Source: JBKJZO01 sp046715235 (GTDB lineage: Bacteria > Actinomycetota > Actinomycetes > BP-191). From it: a stretch of 15,893 bases of DNA. The stretch lies in the NCBI GenBank assembly GCA_046715235.1, contig JBKJZO010000017.1, positions 1-15,893 of the forward strand, given 5' to 3'. The number at the start of each line of letters is the position of its first letter. The stretch's first letter is position 1. The notes beneath the pieces were generated by a model. That model was not told the DNA's origin. It saw only the letters and a list, made by a program, of their open reading frames with translations, and made no database searches. The position numbers and the translations under genes are program-made. Shown here piece after piece: positions 7,845 to 15,289 of this stretch.

Positions 7845-9229
7845 GCGGATGGTCGGACGGCGTTGCGTACGGCGGCCGCGACGGCAGGCGCGACCGCCTC
7901 GTTGAACACACTCGGGATGATGAAGCTGGCGTTGAGTTCGCTGTCGCTGACGACGGAGGCGAGGGCCCGCGCAGCCGCGACCGACATCTCTTCGGTGACG
8001 GTGCGCGCCTGCGCGTCGAGCAGCCCGCGGAAGAAGCCGGGGAACGCGAGCACGTTGTTGATCTGGTTGGGCTGATCGCTGCGCCCGGTCGCGACGACGG
8101 CCGCCACGGTGCGCGCGACGAACGGGTCGATCTCCGGGTCGGGATTGGCCAGCGCGAAGACGATCGCGCCGGCGTTCATCCGGGTGAGGTCTTCGCGGCT
8201 GACGATGTTCGGCGCGCTGACACCGATGAAGACATCCGCGCCGACGAGTGCGTCGGACAGCGAGCCCGAACGCCCCTCGCGATTGGTGTGTTCCGCGATC
8301 CACTTCCACGACTCACGCAGGTCGGGCAGCCCGCCGTGGATGATCCCGGCGCGGTCGACGGCGAGGACGTCGCCAACTCCTTCGCGCAGCAACAGCCGCG
8401 TGATCGCCGTACCGGCAGCCCCGACCCCAGACAGGACCACGCGTGCGTCGGCGAGACGCTTGCCGACGACGCGCAGCGCGTTGGTGAGCGCCGCGAGTAC
8501 GACGATCGCCGTGCCGTGCTGGTCGTCGTGGAAGACCGGGATGTCGAGGCTCGCGCGCAGCCGGCGTTCGACGTCGAAGCAGCGCGGGGCGGCGATGTCC
8601 TCCAGGTTGATCGCCCCGTAGACCGGCGCGATCAGCTCGATCGTGCGGACGATCTCGTCGGTGTCCTGCGTGTCGAGGCAGACGGGCCAGGCGTCGACGC
8701 CGGCGAAGCGCTTGAACAGCGCGGCCTTGCCCTCCATGACCGGCAGCGCCGCCGCCGCCCCGAGATTGCCCAGCCCGAGCACGGCGGACCCGTCGGTGAC
8801 GACCGCGACGGTGTTGCGCTTGATGGTGAGGCGTCGTGCGTCGTCGGGGTTGTCGCGGATCGCCAGGCAGACCCGAGCAACGCCGGGCGTGTAAGCCATC
8901 GACAGCTCCTCGCGGGTGCGGAGCGCGACCTTCGACTGCACCTCGATCTTGCCGCCGAGGTGGAGCAGGAACGTGCGGTCGCTCACCTTGCGCACGCTCA
9001 CGCCGGTCAGCCCGGCGACGATGGCCGTGAGCGCCTGCGAATGGTCGGCGTCGTGGGCGTTGGCGCTGATGTCGACGACCATGCGGTCGGGATGCGACTC
9101 GACGACGTCGAGCGCGGTCACGACGCCGCCCGCCTCACCCAGGGCTGTCGTCAGCCGGCCGATCTCGCTCGGCTCCGGCGATACCTCGAGCCGGATGGTG
9201 ATGCCGTATCCGGCGCTCGGTATCGACAA
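7841..9229 (-). CDS. NAD(P)-dependent malic enzyme with N-terminal ACT domain
   Basis: Oxidative decarboxylation of malate to pyruvate and CO2 with reduction of NAD(P)+. 462 residues from a TTG at 9229. Residues ~10-85 are an ACT regulatory domain (ITIRLEVSP, GRLTTALGEAGGVVTALDVVE), a form common in actinobacteria and likely to bind an amino acid or other effector. The catalytic part has the Tyr in AYTPGVARVC (about residue 113), the Lys in MEGKAALF (168), acidic metal ligands in NLEDIAAPRCF (210-211) and HDDQHGTAIV (234-239), and the Rossmann motif SGVGAAGTA (about 267-275). The TTG was chosen because GGGGAAGG lies nine bases upstream and conserved sequence starts soon after. An ATG at 9283 would add 18 residues, and a longer frame runs to 9370 into the rpsT promoter. 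The gene is divergent from rpsT and its stop overlaps that of marR. It supplies pyruvate and reducing power and is unlinked to its neighbours. Confidence 0.92.
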   Translation of the reverse strand: MSIPSAGYGITIRLEVSPEPSEIGRLTTALGEAGGVVTALDVVESHPDRMVVDISANAHDADHSQALTAIVAGLTGVSVRKVSDRTFLLHLGGKIEVQSKVALRTREELSMAYTPGVARVCLAIRDNPDDARRLTIKRNTVAVVTDGSAVLGLGNLGAAAALPVMEGKAALFKRFAGVDAWPVCLDTQDTDEIVRTIELIAPVYGAINLEDIAAPRCFDVERRLRASLDIPVFHDDQHGTAIVVLAALTNALRVVGKRLADARVVLSGVGAAGTAITRLLLREGVGDVLAVDRAGIIHGGLPDLRESWKWIAEHTNREGRSGSLSDALVGADVFIGVSAPNIVSREDLTRMNAGAIVFALANPDPEIDPFVARTVAAVVATGRSDQPNQINNVLAFPGFFRGLLDAQARTVTEEMSVAAARALASVVSDSELNASFIIPSVFNEAVAPAVAAAVRNAVRPSA

Positions 9230-9289
9230 CGCTGGTCGCCTTCCCCACTTAGTTTCTCCGGCACTGTGTGGAGTCGACCACATCAGCGC

Positions 9290-9320
9290 TTGGACCTGTG
9301 AGCAGGGCGGCTGGTAATCT
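9290..9320 (+). promoter_or_regulatory. Probable rpsT promoter
   Basis: TTGGAC (9290-9295) and TAATCT (9315-9320) match -35 and -10 boxes with a 19-base spacer, slightly long. The predicted transcription start near 9327 leaves a leader of about 60 bases before the rpsT GTG. Position and match support it, but the spacing lowers confidence. Confidence 0.4.
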
Positions 9321-9329
9321 CTCCGGGTT

Positions 9330-9350
9330 GCGCGGCATTCGCTGCTGCGC
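9330..9350 (+). promoter_or_regulatory. Hairpin in the rpsT mRNA leader
   Basis: GCGCGGCA (9330-9337) pairs with TGCTGCGC (9343-9350), eight pairs including one G-U, around a TTCGC loop. It sits at the 5' end of the predicted rpsT leader, upstream of the ribosome-binding site AGAGGG (9373-9378). S20 is known to autoregulate translation in Escherichia coli. Whether this hairpin takes part in such control is only an inference. Confidence 0.35.
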
Positions 9351-9385
9351 GCCCATCCATCTCCGAACATTCAGAGGGTTTCCGC

Positions 9386-9649
9386 GTGGCAAACATCAAG
9401 TCGCAGATCAAGCGCATCAAGACCAACGAGAAGGCGCGCCTGCGCAACAAGTCGGTCAAGTCGTCCCTGAAGACGGCTGTGCGCCGGTTCACGACCGCCG
9501 CCGAAGCCGGTGACCGCGAGACCGCCCTCGTCGAGCTCGGCACCGCGTCCAAGGCGCTCGACAAGGCCGCGAGCAAGGGCGTCATCCACGCCAACCAGGC
9601 GGCCAACAAGAAGTCGGCGATGGCCAAGCGGGTCAACACGCTCAGCTAG
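9386..9649 (+). CDS. rpsT: 30S ribosomal protein S20
   Basis: Primary 16S-rRNA-binding protein of the small subunit, 87 residues, complete and of standard length. It begins MANIKSQIKRIKTNEKARLR and ends with the conserved NKKSAMAKRVN segment. It is highly basic with an all-helical pattern. The GTG start at 9386 follows the ribosome-binding site AGAGGG by seven bases. It is a single-gene transcription unit: promoter and leader hairpin upstream, strong hairpin terminator 19 bases after the stop. It is divergent from the malic enzyme gene and convergent with holA, the usual rpsT/holA arrangement in actinobacteria. Codon use is strongly biased to C/G third positions, as expected for a highly expressed gene. 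Confidence 0.98.
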   Translation: MANIKSQIKRIKTNEKARLRNKSVKSSLKTAVRRFTTAAEAGDRETALVELGTASKALDKAASKGVIHANQAANKKSAMAKRVNTLS

Positions 9650-9667
9650 TTTCGCCTGCTCCGTCGC

Positions 9668-9693
9668 GGCGCTACCCCTGCGGGGGTGGCGCC
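9668..9693 (+). terminator. rpsT terminator
   Basis: GGCGCTACCCC (9668-9678), loop TGCG, GGGGTGGCGCC (9683-9693): an 11-base-pair stem with one G-U pair, starting 19 bases after the rpsT stop. It is followed by the moderately T-rich GTTCTCGTGTTCCTT. This is a strong intrinsic terminator for a high-GC genome. Confidence 0.8.
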
Positions 9694-9732
9694 GTTCTCG
9701 TGTTCCTTGACCCCCCCCCGGGCAACCAATGC

Positions 9733-9780
9733 GCGGAATTCTCCCGTTTGCGAGAAGTTCTCCGCCAGGGAGAATTCTGC
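9733..9780. repeat. Long inverted repeat between rpsT and holA, beside a C9 tract
   Basis: GCGGAATTCTCCC (9733-9745) and GGGAGAATTCTGC (9768-9780) pair over 13 positions with one G-T. The inner ten bases (GAATTCTCCC/GGGAGAATTC) are perfect. The 22-base centre contains a further palindrome, GAGAAGTTCTC (9752-9762), so the TTCTCC/GGAGAA unit occurs four times in 48 bases. It lies beyond the rpsT terminator and 68 bases past the holA stop. It may be a terminator for the minus-strand comEA-comEC-holA operon, or a protein-binding site. A run of nine C (9711-9719) sits just beside it. No T-run follows on the minus strand. Confidence 0.6.
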
Positions 9781-9847
9781 ACACTCGCGATCTTGGTCGG
9801 CGGAATCGGGCGGCGCCTCGCTCACGCGGAAGGTGCGGGAAACGCGG

Positions 9848-10807
9848 CTAGCGGCCGCCGCGGCCTCGGGCTACGGCGAGCACCGCCTGCTCAACGGCGT
9901 ACGCCGGATCGGTGCCGCCGCCCTTGACCTCGACGTCGGCGAGGGCGACCGCGGCGTGCGCGTCGACCAGCGAGTCGGGGGCCCAGCCGGCGCTCTGCCG
10001 GCGCGCCTTGTCGACCCGCCACGGCGGCAACTTCAGGTCCTTCGCGACCGAGTCGGCGCTAGCGCGGCCGGCCGAAGCCACCCGGGCGATGGTGCGTAGC
10101 TGTGACGCGAGCGCCGACACGATCAACACCGGCGCAACGCCGGCGGCTACCGCGAACCGCAGCTCCGCCAGGGCGCCCGCGCTGTCGCCTTCGATCGCGC
10201 GGTCGGCGACGGCGAAACCGCTCGCGTCGGGGCGGCCGCGGAAATAGCGGGCGACCGCCCGCTCGTCGATCGTGCCCGGTACGTCGGACGCCAGCTGGCC
10301 GCACGCAGCCGCGAGTTCGCGCAGGCCGCCTCCGACGGCGTCGAGCAACGCCTTGCACGCGCCGGCGGTGACCTCGGCGCCGGCGTTGTTGAACTCCGCC
10401 TGCACGAACGCCAGCCGTTCCCCCACCTTCGTCAGCTTGGCGCACGGTACGACGTGCGCACCGGCCGCCTTGCAGGCCTCGACGAGCTTCTTGCCCTTCT
10501 GCCCACCGGCATGGGCGACGACGAGCACGACGTCGTCGGGCTGGTCGGCGACGAACGCCGCAAGGAGCGTGCGCGCATCCTCCGCGAGGTCGTGCGCGTC
10601 GCGGATCGCAACGATCCGGCATTCGCCGAACAACGACGGCGAGGCGAGGTCGAGGAACGCGTCGGCAGTGAGCGAGCGGGCGTCGTACTCGGTCACGTCT
10701 GCATCGGACTCCGCAGCCTTCGCGGCGGCTACCGCAGCACTCACACCGCGGGAGACCAGCAGCTCCTCGTCGCCAAGCAACAGCGTGATACGAGGCGTGG
10801 CCGGCAT
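9848..10807 (-). CDS. holA: DNA polymerase III delta subunit
   Basis: Clamp-loader subunit that opens the beta sliding clamp for the replicative polymerase. 319 residues, normal for the family. The N-terminus PRITLLLGDEELLVSRG is the typical HolA opening (LLxGdeefLi). It is followed by the degenerate AAA+ ATPase-like part (ESDADVTEYDA, ASPSLFGECRIVAIRDA, DDVVLVVAHAGGQKGKKLVEA). Conserved C-terminal features are GGGLRELAAACGQLAS, the Ala-rich helical domain, LIVSALASQLRTIARV and DLKLPPWRVDKARRQSAGW. The ATG at 10807 starts 12 bases after the comEC stop, so it is translated from the same transcript as comEA-comEC. This linkage is widespread in actinobacteria. Downstream it converges on rpsT. 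Confidence 0.95.
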   Translation of the reverse strand: MPATPRITLLLGDEELLVSRGVSAAVAAAKAAESDADVTEYDARSLTADAFLDLASPSLFGECRIVAIRDAHDLAEDARTLLAAFVADQPDDVVLVVAHAGGQKGKKLVEACKAAGAHVVPCAKLTKVGERLAFVQAEFNNAGAEVTAGACKALLDAVGGGLRELAAACGQLASDVPGTIDERAVARYFRGRPDASGFAVADRAIEGDSAGALAELRFAVAAGVAPVLIVSALASQLRTIARVASAGRASADSVAKDLKLPPWRVDKARRQSAGWAPDSLVDAHAAVALADVEVKGGGTDPAYAVEQAVLAVARGRGGR

Positions 10808-10819
10808 GAGCGCAGGATC

Positions 10820-13309
10820 TCACGCCCCCGCGACATCGGGCGAAGCGCGTGAACGCGCCTCCGTTCTGCCCGTCGAAGGCGCCGTCGCCGGGCGCACGGG
10901 GCACCACAGTCGCGTCGCCCCGTCGTACGCGACCACCCGGGTCCAGTCCGGCGCTGGCGGCCTGCTTGGCGCGCTCCCCCGCCCGGAGCGCGCCGTGACC
11001 TCGACCGCGCCACCAGCCGACGCGGCGGCCGCGATCGCGACGTCGCCGTCGCGATCGGTCCGGTAGCCGCGCATGCCGTCGTCGGCGAGACGTTCCATCG
11101 TCAGCGGCGCCGGGTGCCCGTACGGGTTGTCACGGCCCACGCTGGTGACCGCAACTCGGGCGCCGGTCGCCGCTGCGAAGTCGGCAAGCATCTTGCGCGA
11201 GCCGTGATGCGGCACCTTGAGTACGTCGGCGCGGAGCAGTTCGGGGCGGCCGAGCAGCGCGAGTTGCGCGGGTTCCTCGACGTCGCCGGTCAGCAAGATG
11301 GACAGCCCAGGGACCGCGACGTGCAGCACGAGGGACGAGTTGTTGGGGTCGGATTCGGTGCCACGGAACGCAGCGGACGGCCCGAGGACCGTGTAGCTGA
11401 CCTTGCCGGCGGTCCGCGTTTCGCCGAGGACGCCCCGCTCGGTGGGCACCCTACGAGCAGCGAGCCAGTCGCGGACACGGTCAGCCTCGTCGACCGGCTC
11501 GTCGAGCGGCCCGACTTGGACAACTCCGACGCTCCTGCCTCGCAGGACACCGGGGATGCCCTCGACGTGGTCGGCGTGCATGTGCGTCAGGACCACCGCG
11601 GCGATGCGCCGGACGTCGAGGTCGCGCAGGCAGCCGTCGACGGCCGCCGGATCAGGCCCCGTGTCGATAAGCACGACGTCGCTGCCCGCGCGTACGACGA
11701 TCGCGTCACCTTGCCCGATGTCGCACACCACGACCGACCACCCCTTCGACGGCCAGCCGGGCGCGATCGTGTGCACGCCGGTGAACGCGGCCAGCGCCGC
11801 GCACGCGACAGCGGCGACGACCCGTCGCAGCGATCGGCGTCGCAGGACGAGCGCGGCGGCGACGACCGCAGCGATCGCGGCCGCCGCGCCGGTCCGCCCG
11901 TCAGCCCAGGGCAACGTCGACGACGGCAGCGCCGCAGCGCGCTCGGCCACGCGCACCAACCACCCCGTCGGCACGCCGGCCAGCCAGGCCGCCGCCTGCG
12001 CCCCCGGCATCCAGACCGGCGCGACGAACGCGGCCACGGCACCGCCGACTGTGGCCAGGCCGACGGCGGGCATCGCGAGGATGTTGGCCGGGACGGCAGC
12101 AAGACTGATCTCTCCCGCGAGCGCCGCGATCAGCGGTAAGCACGCCAGCTGCGCCGCAAGCGGTATGGCAATCACGTCAGCGAGCCAGCCCGGCAGGCGT
12201 TGCGAGAGCCGCGCCCGCAGCGGCGGCGCCAGGACGAGCAGGCCCCCGGTCGCGCACGTCGACAGGGCGAAGCCCGGCGATCGCGACAGCGAAGGATCGA
12301 ACAACACAAGACCCAACACGACCGCCGCGAGAGCACGCAGCGCGCCGAGCTCCCGGCCGGTCACGGTAGCGAGCAGCGCGATCGCTCCCATTCCCGCGGC
12401 GCGCAGCACGGAGGGTGTCGGTCGCACGAGCACGACGAAGCCGGCCAAGGCGATGCCCGCGAGTACGGCGGCGGTTCGCGGCCCGACCCGCAGCCGCCTC
12501 GCGAGCAGGAGCGCCGCGGCCAATGTGAAAGCGACGTTGGACCCGGACACCGCCACAAGATGCGTCATGCCGACTCTCTTGAACGCGTCCTTCAATGCCG
12601 GGTCGAGTTGCGATGTGTCGCCGTCGACCAGCCCTGGGAGCAGCCCGGCCGTCTTCGACGGCAGGTGGGCGACCGCGCGGTGCAAGCCCGCGCGCAGCCG
12701 GCCGGCGACCCGACCGGCGATGGATGTGCTGCGCACCAGTCGCGGCGGACCGCGCACGGTGATCGTCGCTGCGGCGCCCTGGTCGGCGGGGCTCAGCGTG
12801 CCGAACACAGCGAGTCGATCGCCGGGGAGCCGGCCCACCCACTGCGGACCCGCGCCAAAGACGACAACCGGATGACGTAGTCGCCAGGTGCGGCCCCCCG
12901 ACGTCACGCTCGCGACCCGCGCCCGGGCGAACACCGCCCCGTCCACGCGGCGAGCTCCGACGACGCGCCCATTGAGCTGCACCGGATCGGAGGTGAGCAC
13001 GACCTCTGCGCTGACTCTGGCCCGCTGCTCGGCGAGACGAGGCAACGGGCCTGACGATCGCGCCGCCGTACGCGCGCCGGCACAGCCGAGACCGGCACCG
13101 GCGCAGACCAACGCGATCGCGACGACCCGCCAAGCAGAACCACGCGATCTACCCACAGCCGCGACGACTGCGGCTGCGACGACGAAGGCGCCGCCAGCCG
13201 CGAGTGCGGCTCGAGCCGGCAGGCCGACACCCGCTGCCGCCCCGGCCCACGCCGCCAACGCGGGTACGACGAGCCGCAGGTCGGGTGGGCGCGCCACGGC
13301 CTCGATCAC
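10820..13309 (-). CDS. comEC: ComEC/Rec2 competence DNA-uptake channel with metallo-beta-lactamase domain
   Basis: Large polytopic membrane protein (829 aa) forming the channel for single-stranded DNA during natural transformation. The N-terminus has two to three membrane helices (residues ~12-85) and a DUF4131 domain (~30-200). The competence domain follows from about 220: LLPGLVDGDTSQLDPALKDA, then THLVAVSGSNVAFTLA near 247-262, then many membrane helices to about 520. The C-terminal metallo-beta-lactamase domain opens with DIGQGDAIVV and has LIDTGPDPAAVD, the metal motif HMHADH at 576-581, LLTGDVEEPAQ and VPHHGSR, so the nuclease-like site is intact. The tail beyond ~780 is low-complexity. 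The GTG at 13309 overlaps the comEA stop (GTGA), indicating translational coupling; holA follows after 12 bases. Whether the organism is competent cannot be told from this window, since pilus and comF genes are not here. Confidence 0.95.
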   Translation of the reverse strand: MIEAVARPPDLRLVVPALAAWAGAAAGVGLPARAALAAGGAFVVAAAVVAAVGRSRGSAWRVVAIALVCAGAGLGCAGARTAARSSGPLPRLAEQRARVSAEVVLTSDPVQLNGRVVGARRVDGAVFARARVASVTSGGRTWRLRHPVVVFGAGPQWVGRLPGDRLAVFGTLSPADQGAAATITVRGPPRLVRSTSIAGRVAGRLRAGLHRAVAHLPSKTAGLLPGLVDGDTSQLDPALKDAFKRVGMTHLVAVSGSNVAFTLAAALLLARRLRVGPRTAAVLAGIALAGFVVLVRPTPSVLRAAGMGAIALLATVTGRELGALRALAAVVLGLVLFDPSLSRSPGFALSTCATGGLLVLAPPLRARLSQRLPGWLADVIAIPLAAQLACLPLIAALAGEISLAAVPANILAMPAVGLATVGGAVAAFVAPVWMPGAQAAAWLAGVPTGWLVRVAERAAALPSSTLPWADGRTGAAAAIAAVVAAALVLRRRSLRRVVAAVACAALAAFTGVHTIAPGWPSKGWSVVVCDIGQGDAIVVRAGSDVVLIDTGPDPAAVDGCLRDLDVRRIAAVVLTHMHADHVEGIPGVLRGRSVGVVQVGPLDEPVDEADRVRDWLAARRVPTERGVLGETRTAGKVSYTVLGPSAAFRGTESDPNNSSLVLHVAVPGLSILLTGDVEEPAQLALLGRPELLRADVLKVPHHGSRKMLADFAAATGARVAVTSVGRDNPYGHPAPLTMERLADDGMRGYRTDRDGDVAIAAAASAGGAVEVTARSGRGSAPSRPPAPDWTRVVAYDGATRLWCPVRPATAPSTGRTEARSRASPDVAGA

Positions 13310-14076
13310 AGCGTCACCTGCGCACTCAGCGACGCGAACTTGCGCTCGCCGATGCCTTCGACCGCGCGAAGCTGATCGACGGAACTGAACCCGCCGTGCG
13401 CGTCACGCCAGGCGACTATCCGTTCGGCGAGCACGGGTCCGACGCCGGCCAGCGCCTCGAAGTCGGCCAGCGTCGCACTGTTGAGATTGATGGGTCCCGC
13501 GGGCGTTCGAGGAACTCCCCCACCTTGCGCGACAGAGGCCGGCGCTGGCGCGCCGACGACGATCTGCTCGCCGTCGACGAGCTTGCGCGCGAGGTTGAGC
13601 CCTGACGTGTCGGTGCCAGGACGCGCCCCGCCCGCCGCTGCCACCGCCTCGGCCACCCGAGATCCCGCCGGCAGCCGCTGCAGCCCCGCGCGGCGTACCT
13701 TTCCGGCGACGTCGACGATCAGCATCGGCGTCGCGCTGGCCCGCGGGCTCGCGGTCGCCGGCTGCAACACTGGCGCGGCGACGGGAGTCAGCTGCGGTCG
13801 CGCTCGGAGAGCGACTGCACCCGCGACCACCGCGGCGATGACCGCCACGCCGGCCAGTGCCCAGGCCCCGCGCGTCCTCGGATCGACCACGCCACCACGA
13901 ACCGGCTCCGGCAGCCGGGCCGCCAGGCGGGCCAGCGGCGTTTCCGCGGAAACGCCTGGCTCCGGCTCGGCGTCGGATTCGGGCTCCACCTCGGGAAGCG
14001 CCAGCGGCGCGGGCAGGCTCCCGAGCGCGGACTGCAGCCGCAGTTCGGCGGGCGCGGCACGCCGGTCACGTCGCAT
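13306..14076 (-). CDS. comEA: ComEA-type competence protein, SLBB and helix-hairpin-helix domains
   Basis: Membrane-anchored DNA receptor that binds double-stranded DNA outside the cell and passes it to ComEC. 256 residues: an acidic, low-complexity cytoplasmic N-terminus (1-69), one membrane helix (about 70-90, GAWALAGVAVIAAVVAGAVA), a linker rich in Pro/Ala/Thr, an SLBB domain (about 117-172, LIVDVAGKVRRAGLQRLPAG), and the tandem helix-hairpin-helix domain at the C-terminus. The latter has INLNSATLADFEALAGVGPV and AVEGIGERKFASL with the two GVG/GIG DNA-binding turns. This is the usual Gram-positive ComEA plan. The longer N-terminus before the membrane helix is common in actinobacteria. Its stop overlaps the comEC start by three bases, so they form one operon. 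Upstream lies the tipA-like scar. No clear promoter is seen. Confidence 0.93.
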   Translation of the reverse strand: MRRDRRAAPAELRLQSALGSLPAPLALPEVEPESDAEPEPGVSAETPLARLAARLPEPVRGGVVDPRTRGAWALAGVAVIAAVVAGAVALRARPQLTPVAAPVLQPATASPRASATPMLIVDVAGKVRRAGLQRLPAGSRVAEAVAAAGGARPGTDTSGLNLARKLVDGEQIVVGAPAPASVAQGGGVPRTPAGPINLNSATLADFEALAGVGPVLAERIVAWRDAHGGFSSVDQLRAVEGIGERKFASLSAQVTL

Positions 14077-14116
14077 AGCGCCCGACGCTAGAGGCCGACG
14101 TACCGCCGTCCCGGCC

Positions 14117-14390
14117 TCACCGCCGAATTTGTGGACACCGGTCGCCGTACATGTCGCCCAGCCCGCGATGGATCTCGAACGAGCAGTCGTAGAACCACGT
14201 GGAGATCTGCTGGCGCTTCCTCGGCCAGGTCCATCGCCCCACCCGTGCCGGCTCTGCCACCCGACTCATAGGCCACCCTGAGTCGCAGCCCGAGACTGGC
14301 CGCCTCGTTCTTGAACCGCTGCCAATCGGCCTTGGTGTACGCCGACGCCTTGCGTTGCGACTGCGCCCACGCCTCCGTGTCGGTGCAGCC
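14117..14390 (-). pseudogene. Truncated, frameshifted TipAS-domain (TipA/MerR-type) regulator
   Basis: Translating minus from 14390 gives TDTEAWAQSQRKASAYTK, then ADWQRFKNEAASLG and AMDLAEE. A one-base frame change follows at about 14216-14222, then KRQQISTWFYDCSFEIHRGL and GDMYGD. Together this is the C-terminal antibiotic-recognition (TipAS) domain of thiostrepton-type TipA regulators, whose family pattern is EAW-x-QS ... DWQRF ... AMDL ... WFY-C ... H-x-GL-x-MY. One extra G in GAGGAAGCG would explain the shift. The N-terminal MerR DNA-binding half is absent: in-frame TGA at 14391-14393, directly before the degV end. The last part of the domain after MYGD is also lost, the frame ending at 14117-14119. 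Hence a decayed gene with no function as a regulator. It fills most of the gap between degV and comEA. Confidence 0.8.
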
Positions 14391-14414
14391 TCACGTTGCG
14401 TGGGGGTCAAAGCG

Positions 14415-15272
14415 TTACGCCGGGAAGTCCCCACGCTTGTGTACGACGACGCCCACAGTCCCGGGGCCGACGTGCGTCCCGACGACGGGGCCGAGCGACG
14501 ACACCGGTATCGACTCCGCGCCGGGGATGCGCTCGGACAGCCGCTCGGCGATCTGCTCGGCCCGCTCGAGCGCGCCCAAGTGCTGCACCGCGACGTCGAC
14601 CGCCGCGTGGCCCGCGGTGAGCGCGGCGACGTCCTCGAGCCGGGCGATCGCCCGCGACGCCGTCCTGATCCGCTCGAGCACCGCGATCTCGCCGTCGACG
14701 ATGTGCAGCAGCGGTTTGACCGACAGCGCCCCCCCGACAAGGCTGCGCGCCGCGCCGATGCGCCCGCCGCGGCGGAGGTACTCCAGCGAGTCGACGTAAA
14801 ACGTTGTCCTGGTGCGCGACGCCGCGCGTTCGGCGGTCACGGCGACCTCCTTGAGCGACGCGCCTTCTGCAGCAGCCGTCGCCGCCGCGATGACCGCAAA
14901 CCCCAGTCCCATCGCGATGTTGCGCGAGTCGACGACGCGGAACTTCCGGTCGGGCAGCTGCTCCCCCGCCAGCCGCGCCGCACCCGTCGTACCCGACAAG
15001 GCCGTCGACAGATGCACCGAGACGATGTCGCCCGGCGCGGATTCGTACGCCGACTGGAAAGCCGCGGGCGAGGGCTGGCTCGTCAGAGCGCGGCGGCCCG
15101 CCGGCGTGATCCACTCGACGAACTTCTCGACCGGGAGGTCGACGCCCTCCTGGTACGAGTCATCGCCCAGTTGCACCCGCAACGGCACGACGATGATGCC
15201 GAGTTCTTCAACGACAGAGTCAGGCAGATACGCCGTCGAGTCGGTCACGACCGTCACTGCCCCCGTCGTCAT
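14415..15272 (-). CDS. DegV family protein (fatty-acid-binding)
   Basis: DegV proteins bind a fatty acid between two domains. In Gram-positive bacteria they can act as FakB, presenting the acyl chain to the kinase FakA, but no fakA is seen here. 285 residues from the ATG at 15272, normal length. Family motifs: TVVTDSTAYLPDSVVEELGI at the N-terminus, VPLRVQLGDDSYQEGVDL, LTSQPSP (residues ~63-69), IVSVHLSTALSGT with the ligand Ser, VVDSRNIAMGLGF, and FYVDSLEYLRRGGRIG followed by LSVKPLLHIVDGEI. The end PGTVGVVVHKRG is also typical. GGAGG lies seven bases before the ATG, which fixes the start; the frame remains open further upstream only as a leuS shadow. It begins 17 bases after the leuS stop, so it likely shares the leuS transcript. 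DegV next to leuS and comEA/EC is common in actinobacteria. Confidence 0.94.
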   Translation of the reverse strand: MTTGAVTVVTDSTAYLPDSVVEELGIIVVPLRVQLGDDSYQEGVDLPVEKFVEWITPAGRRALTSQPSPAAFQSAYESAPGDIVSVHLSTALSGTTGAARLAGEQLPDRKFRVVDSRNIAMGLGFAVIAAATAAAEGASLKEVAVTAERAASRTRTTFYVDSLEYLRRGGRIGAARSLVGGALSVKPLLHIVDGEIAVLERIRTASRAIARLEDVAALTAGHAAVDVAVQHLGALERAEQIAERLSERIPGAESIPVSSLGPVVGTHVGPGTVGVVVHKRGDFPA

Positions 15273-15289
15273 CGGGCGGCCTCCACGGG

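Noticed and set aside
7697..9301. Long plus-strand open frame (534 codons) opposite the malic enzyme
   Set aside because: It is antisense to a clear enzyme gene, with Arg/Asp/Val-rich low-complexity composition typical of opposite-strand frames in high-GC DNA.
9230..9370. N-terminal extension of the malic enzyme up to 9370
   Set aside because: It overlaps the rpsT promoter and leader, is rich in Cys/Arg/Trp and does not resemble the family. Conserved sequence begins just after the TTG at 9229.
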